64,000 bases of DNA. Origin: Mesocentrotus franciscanus (taxonomy: Eukaryota; Echinodermata; Echinoidea; Camarodonta; Strongylocentrotidae). The DNA is taken from positions 6,104,272 to 6,168,271 of the forward strand of contig CP137675.1 of the NCBI GenBank assembly GCA_037976565.1, in the 5' to 3' direction. Position numbers and translations under genes: made by a program. The notes under the pieces are model-generated. The model had not been told where the DNA came from, made no database searches, and saw only the letters and a program-made list of their open reading frames with translations. Positions 36,969 through 47,757 of the stretch are shown here, piece after piece. The stretch's first letter is position 1. Every line of letters begins with the position of its first letter.

Positions 36969-38136
36969 CTGATGGTGGGTGTTATTAGTAGTATAAAGGA
37001 GAAGAGTGTAACTTAAATGAAGCTCAAATTTGGGTTCCATAATCCCAAACTCCTCAAAAAGATACATGATTTTCATGTGAAGCAAAACATTTTCATCACA
37101 AACCATGTTTGAAATTATTTGCGGTTTCTTAAATTATACCAATTAATAGATATACGAGAACCATTGGGATAGTTCCTAGTTTCAAGTATCTTTAAAATGA
37201 GGCAAAAAAAAAGGATGAGACTTTTCATGCATGGACCTAACTTTAAAAAATAAAATGCAAAGTCTCTCTCTCTCTCTCTCTCCCTCTCTCCCTCTCTCCT
37301 CCCAACGGTTATTAAAATATTTTTAAAAATCCACAGCACTTAAAAACACATATAACACGAAGAGATGTGGAGGATGGAGTGAAAAGGGTCACGTCACACA
37401 TAGACAGGTGTATTAAACTCACAGTACACCAACAAGTGTATACTTACCATTCTGTAGATTTTAATCAAAAAAGCAAGTACAAAATTTTACTTGACATATT
37501 TAAAGATGATATTTTTTGTAATTATAGAATATAGCATTTAGACTCATGGTTAGCCTATCTTTTGTTCAGTGGCATAATAACTTAGCAGCAGTGTAAAGTT
37601 CAAAGATTAAACTGATCAATAAAGAGGCAGACTCTCTGAATCAAAACACTCTACGCGAAAACACTCTATGAATTTAAAATGAACATTTTCACTGCTGTCC
37701 AGCAATAAACATACTGAAATAAAGAGTCAACATTAAAAACATGATGAACACAGACCTAAAACATCAAATGTGCTTTATTGCATCCTCTATTTCCGCAACG
37801 AATGTAATATAAAGTATTGGCCTGAACGAAATTTCGACATCTTTGATTATTACAAAACCCGTTTTGTCCATAATTTGAAGGAAACGAAAAAAGAGAGTAA
37901 AAGCAAATTATCATAGAGTTGATTTATGACCTATAACCGACGACGTTATAACCCAAAATTATTGAAAATTACCTCAGTCCAAGTTGATTTCAGACTACAT
38001 GTACTGAAATATATGTACAGCAAGCTTGATAGTCGCCATCCCACCTCTAATATGTATAAAATAAAATGAATAACCAAAGAAATAATAATCGAATCAAAAT
38101 TAAACGAAATGAAATCAGATTAAAAAAAAAACTTAC
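36969..38136 (-). other. Intron 9 (1.2 kb)
   Basis: GT-AG intron with a CT tract at 37262-37302. Nothing else is recognised. Confidence 0.8.
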
Positions 38137-38274
38137 GTCATCTTTATTTGTTTTTTTCTCCGCGAAGGAATCGACGCTTCTGGTCTTCTTCTTCTCCTCT
38201 TCTATCGTTTTCCCCATAGCCATGTTGCCGAGGTTGCCCATCATGTTGCCTGCTGCACTAAACAAGCCAGTCAC
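38137..38274 (-). CDS. ANKDD1: ANKDD1-like exon 9: Gly/Met-rich to acidic-basic linker
   Basis: 138-nt exon (46 codons), phase 0/0, acceptor AACAAG, donor GAC|GTAAGT. The peptide begins VTGLFSAAGNMMGNLGNMAM, then turns into alternating glutamate and lysine (EEEKKKTRS) and ends KKTNKDD. It is low complexity and probably flexible. The assignment rests on clean splice sites, consistent phase, codon texture and position between linker exons. There is no family match. Confidence 0.72.
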
Positions 38275-38299
38275 CTTGTTTTGTATAAGTTAAACCACC

Positions 38300-38740
38300 A
38301 CAATGTCCACCGTGAATGGGCGAAGTTAGGTTACCAAGTACCAAGAGGGTATGTTGTAAACCATGATGTCGTATACAATGAGGTTGTGTACCGTAATGGC
38401 GTGTACCATTAGGTTGTGTACCACCATTATGCACCATGAAGTTATTTGTATAAGGTTATGTTAAATGATGTTGTTCACGATTACGTATGTTGGATACCAT
38501 CATGTTGTGCGTCATTATGTTGTTGCATACCATAATGTTAATGTGTACCAAGTTGTTGCATAGCGTGTTGTTGTATAATTATGTGTACCACAATTATTGT
38601 GTATCATGAAGATGTTTCACATGACGTTTTGTTCCATGAAGTTGGATTCAATGAAGTTGCATACCACCATTTTGTGCGTCATTACGTTGTTGTATACCAT
38701 GATGTTATATAAACCACGATATTGTGTTCCATGATGTTAA
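38300..38740. repeat. Degenerate minisatellite of GTTGTGTACCAT(A)ATG words
   Basis: Words such as GTTGTGTACC, ACCATGATGT, ACCATAATGT and ACCATGAAGTT recur every 15 to 30 bp over about 440 bp with irregular spacing. Confidence 0.7.
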
Positions 38741-41700
38741 GATGAATGTTTTTAATGAAATTGTGAATTATTTTGTTATCATGATGGAACGGAACATGAC
38801 ACATTACGAATACAAAATTATTGTTTACGATGGGCGTGGTGAGAAAATTACCATGCAAAAAAAAAATCATGAAAAACATAATTACATCAAAAGGGGTGTT
38901 ATAGAGATGGTGATATTAGATAATTATTTTAATTATGTTGATGATGGTGATGGCGTCACGGCAAGTATTAAAGTCATTATTGTCCATGCAAATATTCGTT
39001 GAAAGTTAGTGTATAAAGTGTTAGGTTTAAACGGTCACGGCAAGAAAAGGGAAGAAAATTGAAAACGTGCAATTAACATACTGCAAAGAATACACTCAAA
39101 AGCTATTACTGGATGCTCAAGAAATAAACAACTGTAATTCTATCTTCTAATCTCAATACTCGCAAACTCACAATTGACAAAAAGTGTCCAATAATTTGAA
39201 TGACACATTCCTATGAATTTTGCAACAATGAAATGAACATGACTTACATGACAGCAGGTGAACAAGGAAATAATATAATATGGTTATAACTTGTTGGTTT
39301 ATCTATAGCCTCTAAATATTCTGTTGATCGCAGAGAGCGTCTTCTGTGCCATGTATTGACACTTCAAGAATACATGGTCTTTGGCACTTTATTTGCCTAA
39401 ACAGTTCAAGTTTGTTACCAAATCAATATTATACCATGATACCAGGAAAATGTCCCTGATTGTATGTAATCATGGTGATGTAGTCGAGGCCGACGGTTCC
39501 GAGTCACAAATATACCATCTATATAGGCCGGACTCGACGACATTTCTAGAAGAGAGCATTCAATGCGATTCATGGTTATGTGACATATTCGGTCAACTAA
39601 TAATTATATTGTCCTTAAAATCAAATCACATAATACAAGATATAAAAAACACAGTACATCAATAATTTACAGCTTTGGCAGTTTCCAACATACGGTCAAT
39701 ACCGATATTGCAGACATATTCCTGTGAAAATATTGCAGTGTACTCGACATATGGTATCCATACATCCCATATATCGCATGGTTAATAGATTACATATAAG
39801 CATGACATGACATATGATGCAAACAAATAAACATAAATTATGTATTTTTATTTTGTTCAGCAAAAGCATGGAAATTCCATTATTAAGCAAATAAGAATAG
39901 AAAATCTCAATTGCAAGGTAGCAAGCAAGGGCATGCATTGGTTTACATTTAAAGTGCGGGTTCAAAGAAAATCACAAAATGGCAAATAACGTATTACTAT
40001 AAACTGGTAAGCTAACAGATGGCAATCGTACAAGTTTTAGGTCAACTACATGTCGGGTGATTTATAAAAATACAAATGAAACCACCTCCATAGCATCTGG
40101 GACATGCGAGAGATTCGCCAGAAAAATAACGATTTTTTAATGCCGTCACAATATGAACCAACCCTGCCCAAGCAGACGACATCCCATAAGGAATGAACAC
40201 AATTGCAATGCTGTTATTTCTCAAATTATAATGAGTTTAGTGTATATAAATGTGATGGAATTTTACACCATTCAAAAAGGGATATGAAACCGATTCTGAT
40301 AACAAAATTCTTTTGTTTGTAAATACACAGGATAGGGGTTAATGAACAATCAAAGAAACCACACTTTCAAATAAAAAACAAAACCCGGAATGATGATCTT
40401 GAAACGCCGAACATACCGCGGTGTATGCAGCTGAAAATACAATGGCGTCTTATTTTGTTTACAAGCGACGGATTCCTTTATTTTTTATCGCTGCATTTTT
40501 CATCAATATAATACCATGCGCGGGGTTTAGAGTGAGGCAATAGATTAAAAATTAGCCTGATGGTAGTGAAGTACGAGAAATAACTGAAGAAAAGATGACA
40601 AATCAGGCACTGATAGTGTGTAAGATGTCATGGGACATCGTCTGCTTGTGCAAATCATGTTCAACATGTGACGTCACACATCTCAGCAGCGATCGGAGAA
40701 CTTTTCAGGTGCTATGCCGGGGCTGTATTTAAGCATTTTGTAATTGATAATAATCATTACTTCGAATATTTCTAAGCATTGAATTTTGATAACCTTGTCC
40801 AATCAAAGTGTCACCTTTGCAATATTGACAATAAAGTTAGTTTTTTAGATCAATGAACCTTCTCTTTAAGAATCAAACAAAGATGTATAAGTACCACAAG
40901 AAATCATTGTATGAAGTCAAATTTGATAACAGTATTAAGCAAACGAAGTATATTCATTATATTTGCGCATGTAACATATATATCTTAATCGAAATAGACA
41001 TGAGCAACGGCATAGGTGCGAGGAACAGAACCCCCACTCCATCGAATAGCAAAACGAAAATATTTTTGTAAGGTTAAGAGAGAAAGAAACATTGAAAAGA
41101 TAAAGGACAGAAGAGGGGCAAGGAAAGAAAAATGCTAAATATACCACTCCCCCCCCCCCTCCTTCTCTGTGCCGCTTGGTTACTGTGCTCTCTCGCATTT
41201 TATCCACCTAGTGAGAGATCCGTACACTCCACTCCCTCCCTCCCTCGACATCCAGTGGCCCCTAAACGCCACAGTAAATGTGATTTTACACAACCAAGTA
41301 ATGATACGAGAAATGCGAAGCAAATAGGTGGTCCTTTTTTGCAGCAATAGCAAAACCACCAAGCAATGAAGCACCAAGCAGCAAGGGCGAAAAGCATTTT
41401 TGAAGACCTTAGTTTGAATAAATGGCATTTCTACATGATGGCGATCTTACCTGTTAAACAAATATGTGAAGCCTCTTACCAAAAAAGAGAATATGAACTT
41501 ACATTCATATATATTTCTATCAATTATTCCTGTTCCTCATCAATTTTCAGCTTCCACTCTAGAAGTACATGTATGATTATACACCGGTTCTGATAAGAAC
41601 TAACAAATCTCTCAAGAAAGAAAACCCCAGTTCTTATAAGGACTACACACAATCATGGTGTACCCGTTAAAATTTTTCTGACTCATCTTACTCACCATGC

Positions 41701-41761
41701 AAACATAAATATAAAGAACATTTGAATATGATTTATATTCATGACCATTTACGTAGCTCCA

Positions 41762-42090
41762 TGGGGTAAATGATCATTATGACGACCCCTATCGAACGGT
41801 GGGGGGGAGGCAAAATAGAGAGAAGAAATGTAGGAAAAGGGGGAACGTGAAAGAAGATGGTAGGAGCATATAGGATCATTATATCCTCCCCCCTCCCCAT
41901 TGGACGGCGGGGGGGGGGAGACAAACTAGAGAGGGAAAAGGTAGGGAAAGGGGGAACGTGAAAGAAGATGATAGGAGCATATATAGGATCATTATATCCT
42001 CCTCCCCCTTCCCATCGGACGGCGGGGGGGGGGCAAATAGAGAGGAAAAGGGTAGGGAAAGGAGGAACGTGATAGAAGATGATAGAAGCG
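41762..42090. repeat. Tandem repeat, unit about 120 bp, about 2.7 copies, with long G runs
   Basis: Each unit has GGATCATTATATCCTCC, a short C-rich stretch, GGACGG followed by 8 to 9 G, a GAGAGG-type segment, GGTAGGGAAAGG and GAACGTGAAAGAAGATG. The three copies share the same order. The repeat starts about 100 bp inside the intron side of exon 8. Confidence 0.85.
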
Positions 42091-42194
42091 ATCACCATGA
42101 AATGAAACCTCCCAAAAGGCAAAACAAAAAACCCGCGTGATTCCTTTTCGCCTCTAGACGAGCGCTGATACACCCAATGACTACCGATCATTAC

Positions 42195-42314
42195 CCGATT
42201 ACTATTCAGAGCAGACCGTAACAAGTCGTCATGACTCCCCCGCCGATTGTTCATGTTCTTAAGCACAGATACCATTCCTGGGAAAAAACTTGGAGTTATT
42301 CCTGACGCGATATC
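42195..42314 (-). CDS. ANKDD1: ANKDD1-like exon 8: linker
   Basis: 120-nt exon (40 codons), phase 0/0, acceptor TTTTCTCAACAG, donor CGG|GTAATG. The peptide reads DIASGITPSFFPGMVSVLKN and then MNNRRGSHDDLLRSALNSNR. The borders are chosen because this acceptor gives phase 0. The inner acceptor TTTTTTCCCAG (ending 42281) gives phase 1, which does not fit its neighbours. RRGSHDD is another basophilic-kinase-like site. It has no recognised domain. Confidence 0.72.
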
Positions 42315-42773
42315 CTGTTGAGAAAATTGCCATTTCTAATCATTCGTCATTGTTCCAACACCACATGATTGTGTTTTTTCCACATATACATTGTATTAAA
42401 CGTTATAGCAGACCGGTAAGAAAATGAGGGTGCCCATTTCGTGCAAGATATTTCCAAAATCTAGAAGAAAAAACCTGCCAAAACATTGATGAGAGTCCGA
42501 AATCTTCGTTATCTCACGGTTATACCTCTTTTTTTGTCCTTCTTTTTTCCATTATAAGAAATGAAAGATAAAAGATTCAATTAAGCTATGATAAAACAGA
42601 CAACTAAACTAAAACAGAAAACGTAAGATGTAGCGTCAGATTTCTCATCATTGCTTTATAGTGTTTTGAATTATTTCCGAAAATCTTACTTCCCAGGATT
42701 TTCGTGCAGGGTAAATATAAAATGGAAGAGAGGGAATCAAGATAAGTAAATCCTCCATATCCCCGCGCCTTAC
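42315..42773 (-). other. Intron 7
   Basis: GT-AG intron of 459 bp, AT-rich. Nothing is recognised in it. Confidence 0.7.
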
Positions 42774-42932
42774 CTTGGGCTTTTGAAACCTGGCAAGATC
42801 CTGACGATATTTCTCTTTAGCCTCTTCAAGATCAGTCTTGTAAAATTTGTCAATAATACTAGTAACTGTTATTCGTTTGAAACATGACTTTTGTTTTCCC
42901 AACATTGTGTATATTATATATCTACAGAATCG
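42774..42932 (-). CDS. ANKDD1: ANKDD1-like exon 7: linker with a short amphipathic helix
   Basis: 159-nt exon (53 codons), phase 0/0, donor CCAAG|GTAAGG. The acceptor TTCTATGCTCCCAG (to 42933) was chosen because it has a pyrimidine tract and gives phase 0 with exon 6. Nearer AG sites give the wrong phase or no pyrimidines. The peptide has a basic segment (GKQKSCFKR) and then DKFYKTDLEEAKEKYRQDLA, a likely charged helix. The C-terminal two thirds is the convincing part, and the first ten residues are less certain. Confidence 0.65.
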
Positions 42933-43539
42933 CTGGGAGCATAGAAACAGTGTAAGCGTGGTCAGAAAATGTGGAAATCTTGAACAATTGAAGTTCTTCT
43001 ATCTTTGCCTGAAGGGGGTTAGAGCAATTTAGGTCCCCGCACATTCAAAATGGTAAAGCGACTTCCGTCATCCTGGAATTGGAAATAACATGTTATACGT
43101 GTATTCTATACTGTTTTCAGCTGCGAAAGACAAATTGTTTGGGAAGTAAAAAATTAATGGATTTTCGGGAAGCTCTAGCAAATAATTAAAATTTGATTTC
43201 AGTTGTATTGCTGTGGACAGTAAGTGGTTTGGTTTCCAGAAGAAAAAGAAGTCTACAATAATGAGCGTCGTGAAAAGAAGTATTTTATTAATATCGCAAT
43301 TGCAATCTAAATACAGTTTGATCACTGTTTTCAGAACATACTCATGAAAATGCCAAACCTAATATTGTGCTGCTAGCTTCAACGCAAGAAATGTAAGCTT
43401 CATTAGTCGCAAAGAATAAGAGACTTTTCACACATAAAACTCCAGTCAAAAGTCTTCAAGAGACGGAAAATCCAATGAGGATTAGAGATCGACTGGTTTG
43501 AAATACTAAAAGAGATTAATCAGACATTAGAGTCATGTT

Positions 43540-44080
43540 AAGGTAAAGATAGCCGACAGAAATGTATTGGGTCGAAACTACATCGTATTGTTGATACGCG
43601 AAAGTATATATGTTTATACACCTATGGCATATACTTTAGACAGGGAAATATACAGCGACAGTATATAGTTTGGATCGAGATACGCAAACTACCTCTACCT
43701 AGTAAATAATTCAGACAGTAATGTATCGTTAGCGACAGAAATACCTTTGATCGAGATTGAAATGTGAAATTGTATCGTGTTCACGATTCCCGCAGTAAAT
43801 AGTATATTTCTATTAATTGCATATAGTTTAGACAGGGAAAATTATTATTCTATATTTACAGAAAGGTTTTTGATCGAGATTATGTTAAAGTGTACACGCA
43901 GTTTATAATACTCTTTCTATCAGTGCAAGGCAGTTTAGACGGATATATTTTGCTATAGATAGCGAGAGAAATACATGTAGTTTGAATTGCAGAAATTGTT
44001 TTGTTTTTTTTACACAAATGAATAGGCTGATATCTCTATCCATATAGGCCTAAGATAATTTAGACAGCGACATTTCATTT
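43540..44080. repeat. Degenerate tandem repeat, unit about 110-125 bp
   Basis: The words TTTAGACAGGGAAA, GCGACAG, TTTGATCGAGAT, AGACAGT and CAGTATAT recur in the same order at about 120-bp intervals across four or five diverged units, such as TTTAGACAGGGAAATATACA near 43632 and TTTAGACAGGGAAAATTATT near 43830. Confidence 0.65.
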
Positions 44081-44387
44081 TCCAGGATTTACATGAGCAA
44101 ATGGATAAAACTGATAAAAACTGAATTTGTCAGCAGAGAATACTGCAAGTGGATTTTTTAAGCTAATTAATGGACATAGTAATAAAGCAGAGAAATCATG
44201 AAACCGTTAAACTCGATACGTAAGTTTGACAAGGCAATAAATGGAACATAAATATGACAAATCATCCAATATGAATGTACAATAATTATTACATATTATT
44301 TAGGTATAAGTTTTATCGAATTTTAATTCGAATATTTTACATCATATCAGAACATTGACATTGTAAATGGATAAACGGACACATCAG

Positions 44388-44416
44388 TTTCCCCACCCCC
44401 CCCCCCCCCCCCACCC
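44388..44416. repeat. Poly-C tract
   Basis: CCCCACCC followed by a run of about 15 C and CCACCCC. It is prone to length errors in sequencing. Confidence 0.95.
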
Positions 44417-44549
44417 CTGATTGTGATATGATTCATATTACTTGTATTTAACTTCTTCGGGGTTTTTTTAGCAGTAGGGTTACTCGTGTGGTAAAGTTTT
44501 CTACAGGTCTTCCAGCTCTTGACATTATATAATCTGAAGATTATCTTAC

Positions 44550-44705
44550 CTTTCCCGACACAGCATTGAGACTGATTCCTCCACCGCTGTCATCCTCTTC
44601 GTAGTCGCTATCCATCGGGTCCTCGTCGAGGAGTTCGCGTACGATGTACTCCAGGACGTTACGATGACCTCGCGATGCTGCACAGTGGACGATCGTCATC
44701 CCTTG
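44550..44705 (-). CDS. ANKDD1: ANKDD1-like exon 6: ankyrin repeat 4 with acidic tail
   Basis: 156-nt exon (52 codons), phase 0/0, acceptor CATACAG, donor AAAG|GTAAGA. The peptide starts QGMTIVHCAASRGHRNVLEY. HCAA..GH..VL is the ankyrin pattern and matches the LLHCAA repeat of ANKDD1. It then leaves the repeat pattern for an acidic stretch (ELLDEDPMDSDYEEDDSGGG) and ends NAVSGK. In vertebrates the next ankyrin repeat follows here. In this gene the linker starts here. Confidence 0.94.
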
Positions 44706-45150
44706 CTGTATGGTTATGCAATGTTGTGGTAATAATGACAATCTTCCTGATTAATAGAGCACTTAATGGTATATCGAAGCGTTTTACAAAACATGACGGT
44801 AACCCCTGTCATCGGATTTGAGGAATTCTCCACTCTATGGGGAGCAGTACGGCCAGTCGCCAGTTTTCAAACATGCATAACACTGACGAAAATAATTGCA
44901 TAGAATGATGTTTATATCTCATCGGATACTAATTTATTTACCTGGATGAAAAGGAGTACTGTAGATCATTAACTGAATATCACGATTGTGTGTTACACTT
45001 GTATTTGACGAGCATATTTGGCATGGTATAGGTTGAATAAATCACAAACGGTTATGGTGCGAATGCATGATTAAAGAAGCTTACATTTTACCAGATAATC
45101 TTTTTTATTACAAAATATATTTCTATGAGTTAATAAAGAAGTAAACTAAC
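44706..45150 (-). other. Intron 5, with SINE-like fragment
   Basis: GT-AG intron of 445 bp. 44755-44862 resembles 57532-57650 (shared AGCACTTAATG / AGCGCTTAATA, CATCGGATT, CTATGGGGAGCAGTAC / CCTGGGGAGTATTCC), so it is a fragment of a dispersed repeat, probably the 3' part of a SINE. Confidence 0.7.
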
Positions 45151-45249
45151 CTTATTTTCTGTTTTTACGTTAGCTCCTGATCTTACAAGTGCTTTCATTG
45201 CTTCGTGCCTCCCAAACCATGTTGCCCACAAGAGGGCGTTCATCCCAAA
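45151..45249 (-). CDS. ANKDD1: ANKDD1-like exon 5: ankyrin repeat 3
   Basis: 99-nt exon, phase 0/0, acceptor CTCTAG, donor AAG|GTTAGT. The peptide starts FGMNALLWATWFGRHEAMKA and ends GANVKTENK. FGMNALL with a tryptophan-phenylalanine-glycine turn is a distinctive ANKDD1 repeat, recognised from vertebrate members. The nonstandard WATWFG replaces the common AAxxGH. Confidence 0.95.
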
Positions 45250-45758
45250 CTAGAGTAAATAAAACATGAAAGGAAATACAAGATGAAGTCGTGCATATAC
45301 ATGTATATAAGTAGATTTAGGATGATAGATTATGCAACATGGATAGTAACTTTTATCCACATGATGACGATGATGATGACCATGATGATGACGATAATGA
45401 TCACCACGACAATGACGATGATGATGACAACTATGATGATAACAACGATGATGTTGATGATTCTGATGACAACGACGACGATGGTGGTGGTGGTGGGTGT
45501 TGTTGTTGTGTTGCAGACGTTGTTTGTAATGATAACAATGATGCTGATAAGGAGGAGATGGCGGCAAAAAATGATGATATTGAGAGTGCTGCTGATGATG
45601 ATGATAATGAGGAGGAGAACCACGAGGAGGACGACGACGAGGGCGCCGAGAATATCAGCGATAATGAAGGTGAAAATGATCTGGAAGTTGAAAATTGATG
45701 GGAAATATATTATATCATGATAATGATTATGCTGGTGATTATAGGCTACCCTCCTTAC
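45250..45758 (-). other. Intron 4 with GAT/GAC simple repeat
   Basis: GT-AG intron of 509 bp. 45362-45660 is a GAT/GAC/GAG-rich imperfect trinucleotide tract. Aspartate- or histidine-rich open frames across it are repeat artefacts. Confidence 0.85.
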
Positions 45759-45857
45759 CTTATCTGTTAATTCTATTTTAGCGTCAGCATCAGTTAGCGA
45801 TTCAATGACCTCCGTATGACCTTGTCCAGCTGCAAGCTGCAATGCTGTACGATCCCG
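45759..45857 (-). CDS. ANKDD1: ANKDD1-like exon 4: ankyrin repeat 2
   Basis: 99-nt exon, phase 0/0, acceptor TAAACAG, donor AAG|GTAAGG. The peptide starts RDRTALQLAAGQGHTEVIES and ends KIELTDK. TAL.LAAGQGH.EVI is a clear ankyrin core, and vertebrate ANKDD1 also has an AAGxGH at its second repeat. Confidence 0.96.
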
Positions 45858-45935
45858 CTGTTTAAATTAAAAAAAAAATGGTAGGTAATAGTTTTTAAAT
45901 AGCATGTATAATTATTACCTATTTTCTTTTCTTAA

Positions 45936-46325
45936 AGGTAAAGGCCAGTTTTGGAAACGCCCCTCTCTCTCAAAAAATGAAATGGAAGCTCTCATTAACA
46001 ATCATGTGAAAGAATATGTTTTGACTAATACGTGATGATACAAATTTTGCCGGGAAACCGCCTACTTATTGATATATTTGGTAAATTATTATATCTATTG
46101 GGACCAAATAGATATCGCGCACGTGGTCGCGTAGTCCCATAAACATCTTTCTGTGTACAGTGCTTGTAACTTTACCAAGACTGGGCCAAATTTCTTATCA
46201 TTTTGATGATTCCAGAACCTTGCAGTACACACCAATACTTATATGCTTGATGATCAACCTTTTCTGATTGATTCCACAACGTTTCTTTCACAATGCAGTC
46301 GCATGACCAGAACTGGTCTTTATCT
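45936..46325 (+). mobile_element. TTAA-flanked MITE, family 2, copy 1 (390 bp)
   Basis: Flanked by TTAA at 45932-45935 and 46326-46329. The inverted ends are AGGTAAAGGCCAGTTTTGG and AGATAAAGACCAGTTCTGG. The interior has GCCGGGAAACCGCCTACT and TTACCAAGACTGGGCC, which are shared, inverted, with 47380-47757. It is non-coding. Confidence 0.9.
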
Positions 46326-46470
46326 TTAAACAGATTAGTTAAGTATAATATGCAATCTTAGTTTTATACAGGTTTAACTAACATACTTCTTAGATGTACA
46401 TCCGACATACAGATTGATAAAGGCTATGAGGCTAATTCAATCGAGATTCTCATGCATAACAAGAATCCAG

Positions 46471-46518
46471 AATGAGAGAGAGAGAGAGAGAGATGGAGAG
46501 AGCGAGAGAGAGAGAGAG
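46471..46518. repeat. (GA)n microsatellite
   Basis: GA run with one ATGG interruption. Confidence 0.9.
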
Positions 46519-46597
46519 TTCTCCATTCTCCATCCATTATCACCTTCCATGAAACCATTATGATCCATAAAGTCCAGTAATGACACCACCACCACTA

Positions 46598-46599
46598 TG

Positions 46600-46637
<38 letters not shown>

Positions 46638-46796
46638 CGCTCGACCCAGGTGAGATAAATGGGTACCTGGCAGGTATGAATTCCTTGAATGCTAGAGCGC
46701 CATAATGGCAGCCATGCTAATGCTGGGGTAATAACTGTGGAGCACCAGCAGGAGCTAACCGACATGAGCGCAATACAAGAACCCACTATTATTATT

Positions 46797-46836
<40 letters not shown>
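46598..46836 (+). mobile_element. SINE 3' fragment between two (ATC)n microsatellites
   Basis: The central part (46637-46785) contains ACCCAGGTGAGATAAATGGG, TACCTGGCAGG, ATTCCTTGAATG and GCTGGGGTAATAA. All recur in the same order in the SINE at 48158-48492 read on its own strand. ATC runs lie at both ends. Confidence 0.8.
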
Positions 46837-47177
46837 CAATAGCTTGATTATCCTAAATCACTAGCACCCGCACAAAATATCGCCACAATTACCTCCACTG
46901 TAATTCCCAACACACGGTCCATACATCATCTCACAACAACACTATAAAAATCACTATTTCCACCAGTCATCATGCAGTCACCCCCTCCTACACCGCCATC
47001 TTAATAATGATAATTATGATGTACTTGAGGGCAGCGCCGTAGCCAGAGTTTGATGTTGGGGGGCACATACATGTAATTGATCGACGTCCTGGGAAGGGGT
47101 CTATCAGGAGGGGTGTCTGATCTTGGAAATTTTGGGGCACGTGCCCCCCTGGCTACGTGCCTGCTTGAGGGACTTAC

Positions 47178-47269
47178 TTCATCCATGCAGTTCACGTTGA
47201 TTTTCTGTGCAATCAGGGCGTCCACCAGCGCTAGGTCCCCTGTCCTGGCCGCCTCATGAAACTGCTTCT
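47178..47269 (-). CDS. ANKDD1: ANKDD1-like exon 3 (second coding exon in the main model): ankyrin repeat 1
   Basis: 92-nt exon, phase 1 in and phase 0 out, acceptor CCCGTAG, donor GAA|GTAAGT. The first AG completes a split codon. Joined to exon 1 it gives IQKQFHEAARTGDLALVDAL and then INVNCMDE. FHEAARTGD..LVDALI is the capping ankyrin repeat of ANKDD1. The exon sits between two inverted copies of the same MITE (45936-46325 and 47380-47757). Confidence 0.94.
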
Positions 47270-47379
47270 CTACGGGCAAAACTACGTGTTTGGTACACGA
47301 AGAAAGGATGAACATGAAACAAAAAAGTATGATATAGGTATCTAAAGTTTTTTTTTTAAGTTTTGTTTAAGTCCCTTAA

Positions 47380-47757
47380 AGGTATAGGCCAGTTCTGGTC
47401 ATGCGATTGCATTGTGAAAGAAACGTTGTGGAATCGATCAGAAAAGGTTGATCATCTAGCATATAAGTATTGGTGTGTACTGCAAGGTTCTGGAATCATC
47501 AAAATGATAAGAAATTTGGCCCAGTCTTGGTAAAGTTACAAGCACTGTACACAGAAAGATGTATATGGGACTACCCTATATCTATCCAGTCCGGATAGAT
47601 ATAATAATTTACCAAATATATCAATTAGTAGGCGGTTTCCCGGCAAAATTTGTATCATCACGTATTAGTCAAAACATATTCTATTTCACATGATTGGTAA
47701 TAAGAGCTTCCATTTCATTTTTTGAGAGGGGGGCGTTTCCAAAACTGGTCTTTACCT
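47380..47757 (-). mobile_element. TTAA-flanked MITE, family 2, copy 2 (378 bp)
   Basis: Flanked by TTAA at 47376-47379 and 47758-47761. Reverse-complemented, it aligns along its whole length with 45936-46325. Both ends carry the AGGTATAGGCCAGTTCTGG-type inverted repeat. Its orientation is opposite to copy 1. Confidence 0.9.

Larger units (their letters stand above)
38275..42194 (-). other. Intron 8 (3.9 kb)
   Basis: Contains a degenerate GTTGTGTACCAT repeat field (38300-38740) next to exon 9 and a 120-bp G-rich tandem repeat (41762-42090) next to exon 8. The middle is AT-rich. Extra phase-0 exons cannot be excluded because skipping any of them would not alter the frame. Confidence 0.7.
42933..44549 (-). 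other. Intron 6 (1.6 kb)
   Basis: Contains a degenerate tandem repeat of about 120-bp units (43540-44080) and a poly-C tract (44388-44416). No further exon is seen. Confidence 0.7.
45858..47177 (-). other. Intron 3 (1.3 kb) with MITE and SINE
   Basis: Holds the TTAA-flanked MITE at 45936-46325, a GA tract (46471-46518) and a SINE fragment bounded by ATC microsatellites (46598-46836). Confidence 0.85.

Noticed and set aside
41739..42275. 178-codon minus-strand frame starting at MVSVLKNMNN
   Set aside because: Only its first part is exon 8. The remainder, rich in FFHVPPFPTF, is the 120-bp tandem repeat beyond the donor.
45283..45720. Aspartate-, methionine- or histidine-rich open frames
   Set aside because: They are translations of a GAT/GAC simple repeat within intron 4. 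Only the adjoining exon at 45759-45857 is real.
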